A DNA stretch of 64,000 nucleotides, taken from NCBI GenBank assembly GCA_036346205.1, contig JARFJB010000002.1:4907501-4971500 (forward strand), in the 5' to 3' direction. The notes beneath the pieces were generated by a model, which searched no databases, was not told the DNA's origin, and saw only the letters and a list, made by a program, of their open reading frames with translations. The position numbers and the translations under genes were made by a program. The stretch is from Vesta saturnalis. Lineage: Eukaryota; Arthropoda; Insecta; Coleoptera; Lampyridae. Of the stretch, positions 1 through 7,956 are shown one piece after another; within the stretch, counting starts at the first letter, position 1; every line of letters begins with the position of its first letter.

Positions 1-119
1 AGTGAAACATTCTGCGTTGTTGTATATTCAACCAATTAGTTTCAAGTAATTTATATGAAATTCTATCAAACTTTTAAATTTTTAGATTTCAGTACGCTTT
101 ACGGATACAGTTTTGAATA

Positions 120-560
120 TGTGTTTTAAATCGCAACGGATAGTCTATAGTAACACCCAAACGCTTGACCTAGTTCTTAATGGGGAGGATGACCCCATTT
201 AAATATAGTTGTACACCATGCGCAAATGTACTTCTAGTACTTCTCGTGCCAAACAGTATAACATTGGTTTTATTTGGATTGAGTAATAGACAATGTTGTT
301 TACAGTTGTTTGATAGGGTTTCGAGGTCTTCATATAGTTTACTTACCGCCAAGTCAAAGTTGGAGAGTGGAAAAGACAAATACGCTTGGGTATCGTCTGC
401 GTATAAGTGAAATTGAGAATGTTTGATTGAATACGACATTACGTGGCACGTGTTTCCAGTAAACAGCACCGGTCCTAAGATTGAGCCTTGCCTTGTTTTA
501 GGTGCACCGCCCGCAATACATTGGCATCAAGTGAGACCTGCTGAGATATTTCAGTGATAT
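120..560 (-). pseudogene. LINE reverse transcriptase, C-terminal palm fragment
   Basis: Fragment of a non-LTR (jockey/CR1-like) reverse transcriptase. On the minus strand, a diverged turn of the GVPQGS type (QGSILGPVLF) lies near 490-510. The catalytic YADD box (LYADDTQAYLS) and the downstream LNPNKT motif follow at 170-400. The reading frame changes between these motifs and both ends are missing, so it is a relic. It is collinear with the endonuclease piece at 663-1076, but the N-terminal half of the RT is absent here. That half is found upstream of duplication copy 2 (20868-21640). The protein would have copied LINE RNA into DNA at a nicked target. Family assignment rests on motifs only. 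Confidence 0.8.
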
Positions 561-662
561 AAGACTGTAGCATTGATTAATAAGTTATAGTAATTAAGTC
601 TACAGTATTTTTAGTCTTTTTAAATTTAACTGCAGCTCTATCGCGGAGTGACATCATTAGTT

Positions 663-1076
663 TCAAGTTGTCAATAAGCCAAGGACTATATCTTTTCCTA
701 AATCTAGATTTTTTAATCGGTGCTTCAGAATACATTCATCAAAAAAATTAACTTGGTCATTAATGCAATTAAGTTGTATGATGTGATATAAGGGTACTTG
801 TGATAAATCCAAGGTAAAGTTTTTAAGTAAGAAATTTCGAAATTCGTGATACATAGATATATTATTATTAATTAGTACTTGATTACTGCATTTAATGATC
901 CAGTAAATTGCATCATGCCCTTTGATGTTAGCAACAGTATAAGTCCCATGCTCTGTAACCTCGGTCTCTTTGGAAACAAACATTAAGTCTATTAATGTAC
1001 CACTTGATTTGGTTATGTGCGTAGGCGTATCTATAATTTGTATCAAATCCAACGATAACAACTTTTTTGGGAACAT
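663..1076 (-). pseudogene. LINE endonuclease (EEP) domain fragment, copy 1
   Basis: A 137-residue open stretch matches the C-terminal half of the endonuclease/exonuclease/phosphatase domain of jockey/CR1-like LINEs. It has the IIDTPTHI segment, the conserved SGTLIDLMF core, and a GHDAI segment at the position of the usual SDH catalytic His. This domain nicks target DNA for target-primed reverse transcription. The N-terminal part of the domain is missing. An almost identical fragment is at 21803-22216. There it continues into RT sequence, whereas here the RT N-terminal half has been deleted. Confidence 0.8.
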
Positions 1077-1960
1077 AACCTATTAACTAAGGCTTATATT
1101 ATAAACTAATTTCGGTTTCGAAACACAGCTGGTATCGAACCTGTATTGGGCCAAATTGTACATTGCCTGAATTTAGTATTAATATTCTATAAAGGTTACC
1201 TAAGTTAAGGTCTCTTTTGATGCTTTCGCTTTGATTTTATGTAATTATTTTTAAATCACGGTTTTTTGAAATTCAAATTTTCATTAAGCATGTCCTTGTG
1301 AAAATGACTGAAATTCATTTTTGTTTACTATTTTATTCTGTTAGTAAACACTTATAAATACATTCAGAGTATTCTTAACTGAACAAATTATAAAATTTTT
1401 ATATGTAAGGATAATAGTAATGATTTACATTGGATTATTTTCTCATATGAAAGATATTTAAAAAATGAAGTAATTTGTACGGTCAAAATGTCAAAGTTTG
1501 TTGATAGATAAAAAACAAGTTGCATTGGCCGGATTCGAACCCTCACCGACAGCGTGGCAGACGATTATTTTACCACTCGACCACAAGTGCTCTGCAACTT
1601 TGACATTTAAACTGGTATTTAAACCATTGTCGACTGAAATTTATGTTAATTATAGTTTAATTAAGAAATTGTATTAACTGTAAATGCTAAAAGGTTGTAT
1701 TGTCATCGGGAATACGTAATTTTCGAGAATTTCAAGTCGATTGGACATGTAGAAGTGGTCGAAAAATCGATTTCATATTTTGACGCATACAACAAACATT
1801 GTGAGTTAAATAATAACGTGTAGTAACAAATAACACTGGAAAATCAACACATTTTATGTCAACCCTAGCCATGAATTATCTGTCAATGTCACACGCAATT
1901 TTCAACTGTAGCGTCAGATCAACATGGATTATTACACCGTCTAAGAAAAAGTATCCTTTA
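1077..1960. other. No gene seen; AT-rich spacer with a tRNA-like relic
   Basis: Apart from the tRNA-like sequence at 1521-1590 nothing codes here. Near 1128-1150 a tRNA box-B-like string (GGTTCGATACC on the minus strand) occurs without the rest of a cloverleaf. Copy 2 carries about 46 bp extra (22472-22517) at the position matching about 1340. Confidence 0.5.
1521..1590 (-). tRNA. tRNA-Gly(GCC)-like relic, copy 1
   Basis: Read on the minus strand it resembles tRNA-Gly(GCC): anticodon loop CTGCCAC, exact box B GGTTCGAATCC, and 3' acceptor CCAATGC followed by A. The 5' acceptor GCACTTG pairs with only about five of seven positions, the T-stem has lost a base, and the D-stem is poor, so it is probably a pseudogene. 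It sits between inverted copies of AAATGTCAAAGTT (1487-1500 and about 1594-1608). An identical copy is at 22705-22774. Confidence 0.45.
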
Positions 1961-2940
1961 TAAAATGGTAGTTTTCTGGAAATTCACTGAATAGTGTTAG
2001 ATACTTATTTTTGGCGCTTCATACGGGACGGCAAATTTCCTATAAAGCTACATTACATCGGATCATTCATAGCTTCGAAGAAATAGGAAAAGTAGAGAAA
2101 AAATGCAAATATAAGAAAGACGTTCAAGGAAGAAGGAACGACAATAAAAGAGAGACGGACTTCAATGTGCTCGCTATGGTTACGAAAAATAAGAATGTGA
2201 GTCAGAGACCAATTAGCGAAACATTAGGAATACACCATAACACTGCTCTAATAAACAGCAAGAAATACTTGAAGAAGATAGATTTCAGAGAATAGTAAAA
2301 AATAATAAATTTTTATAATAGTGATAGAAATTTTGTGACAAGCATACTATTTACTGACGAACCTTCATTTTCTACGCACGGAACTCAAAATAATCAATAT
2401 CATAGGTGCTGGAATGTAGATAGATACATACATTTAACAGTTCAAAACTGCGGTCAGTAGCGGCAAACAGTAAATGTTTGGGCAGGAATAGTAGGGTACC
2501 GAATGATCGGTTCACTCTTTATTGAAGGATCCTTCACTGCTGAGAAGTACATTTATTTATTGCAAACTTCAGTTGGACCAGCTTTAGAAGATCTTAACAT
2601 AGACCATGATATATGGTTTTAACATAATGGATGCTCTGCATACAATTGTTTGCTTGTGAGGAAGTATTTGGATGATACGTTTCCCAACAAGTGGTACTGT
2701 TCATTGGTCAGCCCGATCGCCGGATTTGCCTCCAAACGATTTTTTTTGTGGGATCAGGTGCATAATAAACTGTACAATAACCAGGAACAATATGTTGATT
2801 TGAATTCACTAAAACAAGTTCTATTTCGACAATGTAACACCATTTCTGCTTATGAACTAGTGAATGCTAGACGAGAATTTTACGACCGCTTAAGATATTG
2901 TTCAGCTGCAAACGGCCGCTTATTTGAACACATGATTTAA
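1960..2940 (+). pseudogene. MLE-1 mariner-like transposase relic, copy 1
   Basis: Degenerate transposase of the insect mariner-like group that starts with a DUF4817-type helix-turn-helix. The N-terminal DNA-binding part is open at 2011-2295. The catalytic part follows in broken frames: LFTDEPSF (first Asp) near 2348, WNVDRY and VNVWAGIVG at 2410-2500, a diverged second-Asp region (F*HNGCSAY, Asp changed to Asn) near 2620, and ARSPDLPPNDFFLW (third Asp) near 2715-2750. In-frame stops occur near 2457 and 2620. Copy 1 also lacks 14 bp that in copy 2 encode the IGRGG turn. The family cuts and pastes DNA at TA sites. The loss of the second Asp and the stops make it inactive. Confidence 0.8.
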
Positions 2941-3134
2941 TTTATTATGAATTTGTGACTTTGTTATTTTGTCACATTCGAGATTAATTTCAGGTCAAGA
3001 GTTGATAGTAAATTTGTTGGTTTCCTGGTGTTCTTTATTATTCCTAAGGGAAATGGTTACGAAATTTGAAATACAATAGACGGTAATAATTCCAGTTTAA
3101 TATTTTGAAAAAGACATTTATATAAAATTATGCT

Positions 3135-3235
3135 CTAAAATAATAGGGGGAGCCAATTTCTGCAAAACAGTGATGTCCCATGTTAAATTCCCGTTTTTTA
3201 ATTATGAATCGCCACCCGGTATATGTATGTATACG
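3135..3235. repeat. Right terminal segment of MLE-1, joined to Copia
   Basis: The sequence ending in GATTCATAATT...CACCCGGTATATG looks like the right inverted-repeat end of the mariner-like element just upstream (GGGTGGCG-type terminus). It abuts Copia RT sequence at about 3236-3250, as if MLE-1 had landed in or truncated the Copia element. No matching left end was found at 1080-2000. The same junction is in copy 2 near 24340-24435. Confidence 0.5.
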
Positions 3236-5084
3236 TAAATGATGAGTGGAAATACTACAGATGTTTTTTAATTTGAGATTCGACTCATTAGGAGCATAAG
3301 AAGCCTCCTTGGTATTTAAAAAACCAAATTTATCAATTATTTGGGAAACATAAGATTTTTGATTTAAATAAATTGATTTATTTACAAAATCGGCAAACCT
3401 AAATATTTTTTGCCTTGACCAAATCTTTATTATCAAAATGCTAGTTATTTTTGATCTTTTATACAGTGCTCTCTCTAAAACTTGGTATAACTGTTGATTC
3501 CAAGCCCTAGAGGTTTATCTTAATCCATAATCGGACATTTTTTAGTAAACAAAATTTAGACTCTTGCTTTTTTTCTGTACAGAATTCAGACAGTTCCATA
3601 TATATTTGTTCTGCAAGTTCACCATGTAAGAAAGTCGTGGTGATATAAAAAGTTTCAAAAGGTAAATCTAATTCTACAATAGAGTTACTAACATTTAGAG
3701 TTACAGGCAACTGGTGAGAATGTTTCGAAATAGTAAGTACCATGTGACTGAGAGAAACCTCTTACCACTAGTCGCGTTTTGTAGCGAATATCGTTATTGG
3801 TACCATGTTTTATTTTAAAAATCCATTTATTAGAGACTGTGTTAGTATCACTTGGACAGTCAACTAAAACCCACGCATTATTGGTAATAAAAGAGCTGTA
3901 CTCGACCTTCATAGCTTCAATCCATTTGTCTTGAGAACAGTTGATTGCTTCATCTACTGATAATGGTTCTGAATAGCACATGCGACAAGTTACATACAAG
4001 CATCATCAGGTTCAAAAGTAGTCATTCGTGGAAACTGGAGTATGTCGAATTCTACTCGAGGTAGAAGTACACGTTGGTTGAAATTGAATGAGATCTGTTC
4101 TACTGAATTTCTCGAAAAATCAGTAGCAACATCATTGTTTTTATTGTTATTAGGATAAAATGTATGGTCAGCATCAGCAACGGTATTTAATCCTTCATTA
4201 TTTAGAGATTGTTTGGCACACATGTTATCCTCAAGAAATGTAATGTCTCTAGCCCTTTCCATTTTCCCCAGATTATCTGGATCAGTTAACTTGTATCCAT
4301 TTGTATGATCACAGTATCCTACCACAATCATTGCCATGGATTTGGAATCAAATTTTGCTTTAAATTGTTTTGGTATGCTTACATACGCATAACAACCAAA
4401 AACTCTAAGATGACTAAGGTTAACTTTAAACCCGGTGCGTAGTTCTGTAGGGGTAGTATGTTTTATAGCAACAGGACTGTTATTTTTTTAAATACATTAT
4501 GGTTCTGTTGCAACGTTCTTGAACTACATTTTGTTCAGGAGTATAAGGCACAGTTAATTCATGAATAATACCGAACTACTTTAAAAAGGATGACAAACTT
4601 TGGTTACAAAATTCAGTACCAATATCGGGCTTCAACCTCTTTATTATTTTAAGTTCCAACCAAATTTTTGAACTTTTTAAAAAAACTTCAGACCTAATTC
4701 TAAAAAGTAACCGACTTTTTTGAGAGCATAATCAATAAACATAGGTACATATTTTGAACAACGGCAACTGGTTTCCGACGATGAACTACAGATGTCTGTA
4801 TGTACTAGCTGCAATAATTCATTGGCTCTTCTGGCTTGCTCGTTTGGAAAACTCTTCCTTGTTTGTTTAGCTTCAAAGTAATGTACTTATGGAGAATTTG
4901 TATAATCTTATTCTCGGTACAAAACGGTTGATCTAGCTTGTAAATGCCACCAATGTTGGAACCGGTAAATTCAATTGGTCCAGAAATATTTACCTTAATT
5001 TTCCTGTAACTTCAAAATCACCTTTTTTAAACATAAGAACATAGAAAAATTATTAATAATTTTATTAAATACATAAAAAAGCTT

Positions 5085-5157
5085 ACCTCGAGTAGGATTT
5101 GAACCTCCGAGCTGTACTTTGGTAGAGCACCGCGCTAACCATCTGCGCCATCGAGAT
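5085..5157 (-). tRNA. tRNA-shaped gene, anticodon ACC (Gly), copy 1
   Basis: Folds by hand into a full cloverleaf. The acceptor ATCTCGA/TCGAGGT has 7 of 7 pairs (one G-U) and discriminator A. D-stem GCGC/GCGC and anticodon stem GTGCT/AGTAC are also paired. The loop CTACCAA has T33 and anticodon ACC. Variable loop is AGCTC. T-stem GGAGG/CCTAC has one mismatch, and the T-loop is TTCAAAT. Box B is GGTTCAAATCC. The AAGCTTTTTT tract just downstream could stop Pol III. ACC is a rare Gly anticodon in eukaryotes. It may be a tRNA gene, a pseudogene or a SINE head. Confidence 0.55.
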
Positions 5158-5329
5158 TCAAGCCCCAATCGATGTAAATTGTGTCTTTATGTATGTAGAA
5201 CTGATGTGAATTCTATATATAATGAGATTACAATCAAATTACTTATATTAGCGGAATATGAGCCTGCAATATCGCAAGGATTCACACATACCAAAGCAAC
5301 TTGACTAATATTAATTTATTACAAGTTTT

Positions 5330-5560
5330 GCTATAAACGAATAAGTTCAAAGGTACATATGTAATTAAAAATTATTATTAATTTTATTAAATGCTTAAAT
5401 AAAAAGCTTACCTCGAGTAGGATTTGAACCTTCGACCTGTACTTTGCTAGAGTACCGCGCTAACCATCTGCGCCATCGAGATTCAAGCCCCCATCGATGC
5501 AAACTTTATCTTTATGTATGTAGAACTGATGTAAATCCTTTGAACTTATTCGTTCATAAC
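5330..5560. repeat. 231-bp inverted-repeat cassette carrying a tRNA-shaped gene, copy 1
   Basis: The ends 5330-5353 and 5537-5560 are inverted copies matching at 22 of 24 positions (core ACGAATAAGTTCAAAGG). They enclose the tRNA-shaped gene at 5410-5482. Size and structure are those of a MITE that captured a tRNA. No clear target duplication was identified. The same cassette is in copy 2 at 26221-26451. Confidence 0.65.
5410..5482 (-). tRNA. tRNA-shaped gene, anticodon AGC (Ala), copy 1
   Basis: Near-identical body to the gene at 5085-5157. The acceptor ATCTCGA/TCGAGGT and D-stem GCGC/GCGC are the same, and the anticodon stem GTACT/AGTAC is perfect. The loop is CTAGCAA, giving anticodon AGC. 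T-stem GAAGG/CCTAC has one mismatch, and the T-loop is TTCAAAT. AAGCTTTTTAT follows downstream. The body does not resemble the usual insect tRNA-Ala, so charging identity is uncertain. It lies inside the inverted-repeat cassette 5330-5560. Confidence 0.55.
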
Positions 5561-6419
5561 AAATCTTATAATAAAATAAGAACATAGACTTTATTTGCCA
5601 TCTGACTTGCAGATAATAAATTTCCAGCTAGATTTGCAGCTTATTTCACATCGGTAATAGTTCCTACAGTACTAGATTGACTGAATTTAATAAAGGCGTA
5701 ACATTACCAGAACTTTTGCTTAAAACTTTTTTTTGTCAGCAGTACAAAAAGAAGTTTCAACATGGCGCTTAACATTCTCCATTTAATCTTTATTATGACT
5801 AACATGACTGGAGCAAATATCTACGTACCATGTATTACGATCAAAACAACCTGTAATATATGCAGCAGAAGTGTATTTAGCCATTGTAGCCAAATCCGAT
5901 GCTTTAGAGGCTTCTGTGAATTCACGGTCAGCTTCTTCTTCCAGAAAAGTGATAAAGACATCCTCAATGGTTATTGTGGTGCGGGTGGCACCATAACCAC
6001 TTAGTATAAGATGAACTAGGTCTACAAAATATGGCACTTACGTATTTATTTATGGATGCATATTCTTCAAATATAGTTCTATATAACTTTCGTTTTACTA
6101 AAAGTTGACGGTTTAAGCTAGAACTTTGACGTGCTTTTTCTAGATTGTCCCATGTTTATTTAGACGATTCGGCACCACGGATGTGGCTAACTCAATTAGA
6201 ATATACTGAGACTTAATTTGGCAAGCTTTCTATGATCCTTTTCCAAAGCCCATTATCCATTAAAATTAGTTTCATTTGGAACTTCGTCATAATTTTTATG
6301 ACCCTCTAGTTTTTCAATGCCAGGGACACCAACAGGGTCCATATAACCAACTTGGACCGCTACAGAAGTCTGCACATTATTTTCAGTGGATATTCTGACT
6401 TAAGATGCCTTTACTTGAC

Positions 6420-7090
6420 AACTATAAAAAATCACGTAAAGTCTACAGAAACCACAGTTTAAGTGTTACTAAGCCCATAACCTATTGGGAAATATTGTTC
6501 CGTGGAATAATACCCCGTAGTCTACAAAACTAGTTTTAATAAGTATAAAAATTTCGTCGTGCAATCATCCAACTATTATTATACATTATAGCTATCTATC
6601 ATGACATTAAGAGATAAGTGAGTGACTGTATAGCTTACACTACCTCTAATACGATTTTGAAACGCTCTCTGGACTTGCACGTAGGAATGGACATTTTCGT
6701 AGAATGCTTTTACACAACTGTTTACTGTTCACCACTCAAGCGTTCCATTAGAACATACAAGGCGGTAATTCGAATGGCGACAGTAAAAATAACCTAAAAC
6801 ATTGACGCATATCTAAAGAAGATCGAATTTCCTTCAGAGTGACCAATTATGAAGTTTGTAATACCCAATGATACCATTAAAATCCTAAAATGACATCCGT
6901 ATATGCATATTTAGTAATGTCACACTAAGTTCGAGATACAACTTTAGATCTACAAATAAAATGAAATTCAATTGGCCAAGTTATCAGTTTGACTCTTCTT
7001 CTTTAGAAATCAGCGACTAATTTTCCAGTAACTTTCTTTTTGAATTCTGCTGTTTAATCAAACACTTTTAAAAACCAACTGAACTTTTTA
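6420..7090. other. No gene seen between Copia gag and the OBP gene
   Basis: AT-rich sequence without a convincing reading frame. The part next to 6410 may be decayed Copia 5' sequence. It is downstream of the minus-strand OBP gene. Confidence 0.4.
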
Positions 7091-7095
7091 TTAAC

Positions 7096-7711
7096 TTAAA
7101 ATGAATACATCACCCCTATTGCATTAACACTACACACAACTACTAAATATATTCTAGTCTCCGCATCCCGTATATGACGAAATGATCCAATGCAAAATTC
7201 TGCAATTTCTAATGTCATTCCATCAATTATCTCTACAAGTAGAGGTATCTTGAACTGATCATTTTCGTCCAATAGTCCCAGTTCTTGTTTTTCACATTTA
7301 ACAAACGGTTTCACGTTATCTTGACGATAATTCATTGTTGTATAGAGATTAACTAGGTTCTCTCTATCAAAACCACTTACTTCTATACATTTGTCTACAT
7401 GAGGATGTAGTAGTGCTTCCCAGGATCTAATGAATTCTTCAGGTGCGAATGGTTCCTAAAAAATTGAATTCGTGTTTACTTAAGCACTAATAAAAAAACA
7501 CAAATAGGATTCAAACCCATGACCTTCTGTTAACACAGAATTAGTGCTTTGAATCCCATGTGGTTGAACCTTAACAATAAAAAACACACAAAAGGAATTT
7601 GTTTTTTACCTTTATGGACCCATACTTGATTTCTTCTTCAATGTATGCATGGCTGAAAGAAACAAGTAGCACACAGACAGTTATAGCGATGATACCCATA
7701 TTTTTAATCAT
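7096..7711 (-). CDS. Minus-C odorant-binding protein, copy 1 (two exons, open)
   Basis: Exon 1 is 7711-7610, the intron 7609-7456 (GT...AG, phase 0) and exon 2 7455-7096, giving 153 residues. ATG 7711 is chosen over 7777 because it starts directly with a signal peptide: hydrophobic IIAITVCVLLVSF, then SHA as likely cleavage site. The mature part has Cys in the PBP/GOBP pattern: C1 in HVDKCIE, then 30 residues to C3 in FVKCEKQELGLLDEN, 33 to C4 in AEFC, and 19 to C6 in LVVVC. The C2 position is Pro and C5 is Glu, the hallmark of Minus-C OBPs. Such proteins are secreted into sensillum lymph or other fluids and bind small hydrophobic ligands. The intron holds a tRNA-like relic. The copy-2 gene (27985-28596) is broken. 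Expression is unknown. Confidence 0.75.
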
Positions 7712-7749
7712 CTTCGAAGGTGTTTGAGACGAGTTGCCAATAAACCATG

Positions 7750-7775
7750 CTGTAGCGTATTTAAATAAAAAATTC
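7750..7775 (-). promoter_or_regulatory. Possible TATA-like element of the OBP gene
   Basis: On the minus strand TATTTAAATACGC lies about 45-55 bases upstream of the chosen ATG. That leaves room for a start site and a very short leader, as is common in OBP genes. Weak evidence in AT-rich DNA. Confidence 0.25.
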
Positions 7776-7956
7776 ATATCTTAAGTACCTATTTGAGATA
7801 ACGTAACACAATTACACAATGCCAGAATTATTTGTTTAATTGAAAATTTACAATTGGTGCAATTGATACATATTATCTCTATACTTGGAGACTATTATTA
7901 TTAATGCAATAAGTAGGTACATAAATAAATTCTCATGGTTTAAGCTTATAATTGTA

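Larger units (their letters stand above)
3245..6410 (-). mobile_element. Decayed Ty1/Copia retrotransposon, copy 1
   Basis: Gag-pol order is readable from high to low coordinates. Gag remnants (WDNLEKA, LLVKRKLY) are at about 6040-6200. Late gag and a degenerate protease site (NTWYVDICSS) are at 5783-6037. Integrase core pieces (LLQLVHTDIC) are near 4810, with PYTPEQN and the following integrase C-terminus at 4340-4560. RT begins at 3990 (EPLSVDEA, KWIFK, RYKTRLVVRGF, ETFSPVA) and continues at 3507-3743 (FLHGELAEQIYMEL). An RNase-H-proximal piece (YVSQIIDKFGF) is at 3250-3430. There are many frameshifts and no LTRs were found. Two tRNA-like units (5030-5560) are inserted between protease and integrase. 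The element is inactive. Confidence 0.85.

Noticed and set aside
1128..1170. Possible further tRNA (box B GGTTCGATACC on the minus strand)
   Set aside because: No D-arm, anticodon arm or pairing acceptor could be found upstream.
2011..2295. Separate small gene at 2011-2295
   Set aside because: It is the DNA-binding N-terminus of the MLE-1 transposase; catalytic blocks follow in broken frames.
5119..5304. Plus-strand 61-codon frame
   Set aside because: Antisense of the tRNA-shaped gene and its flank, identical in copy 2, without any protein feature.
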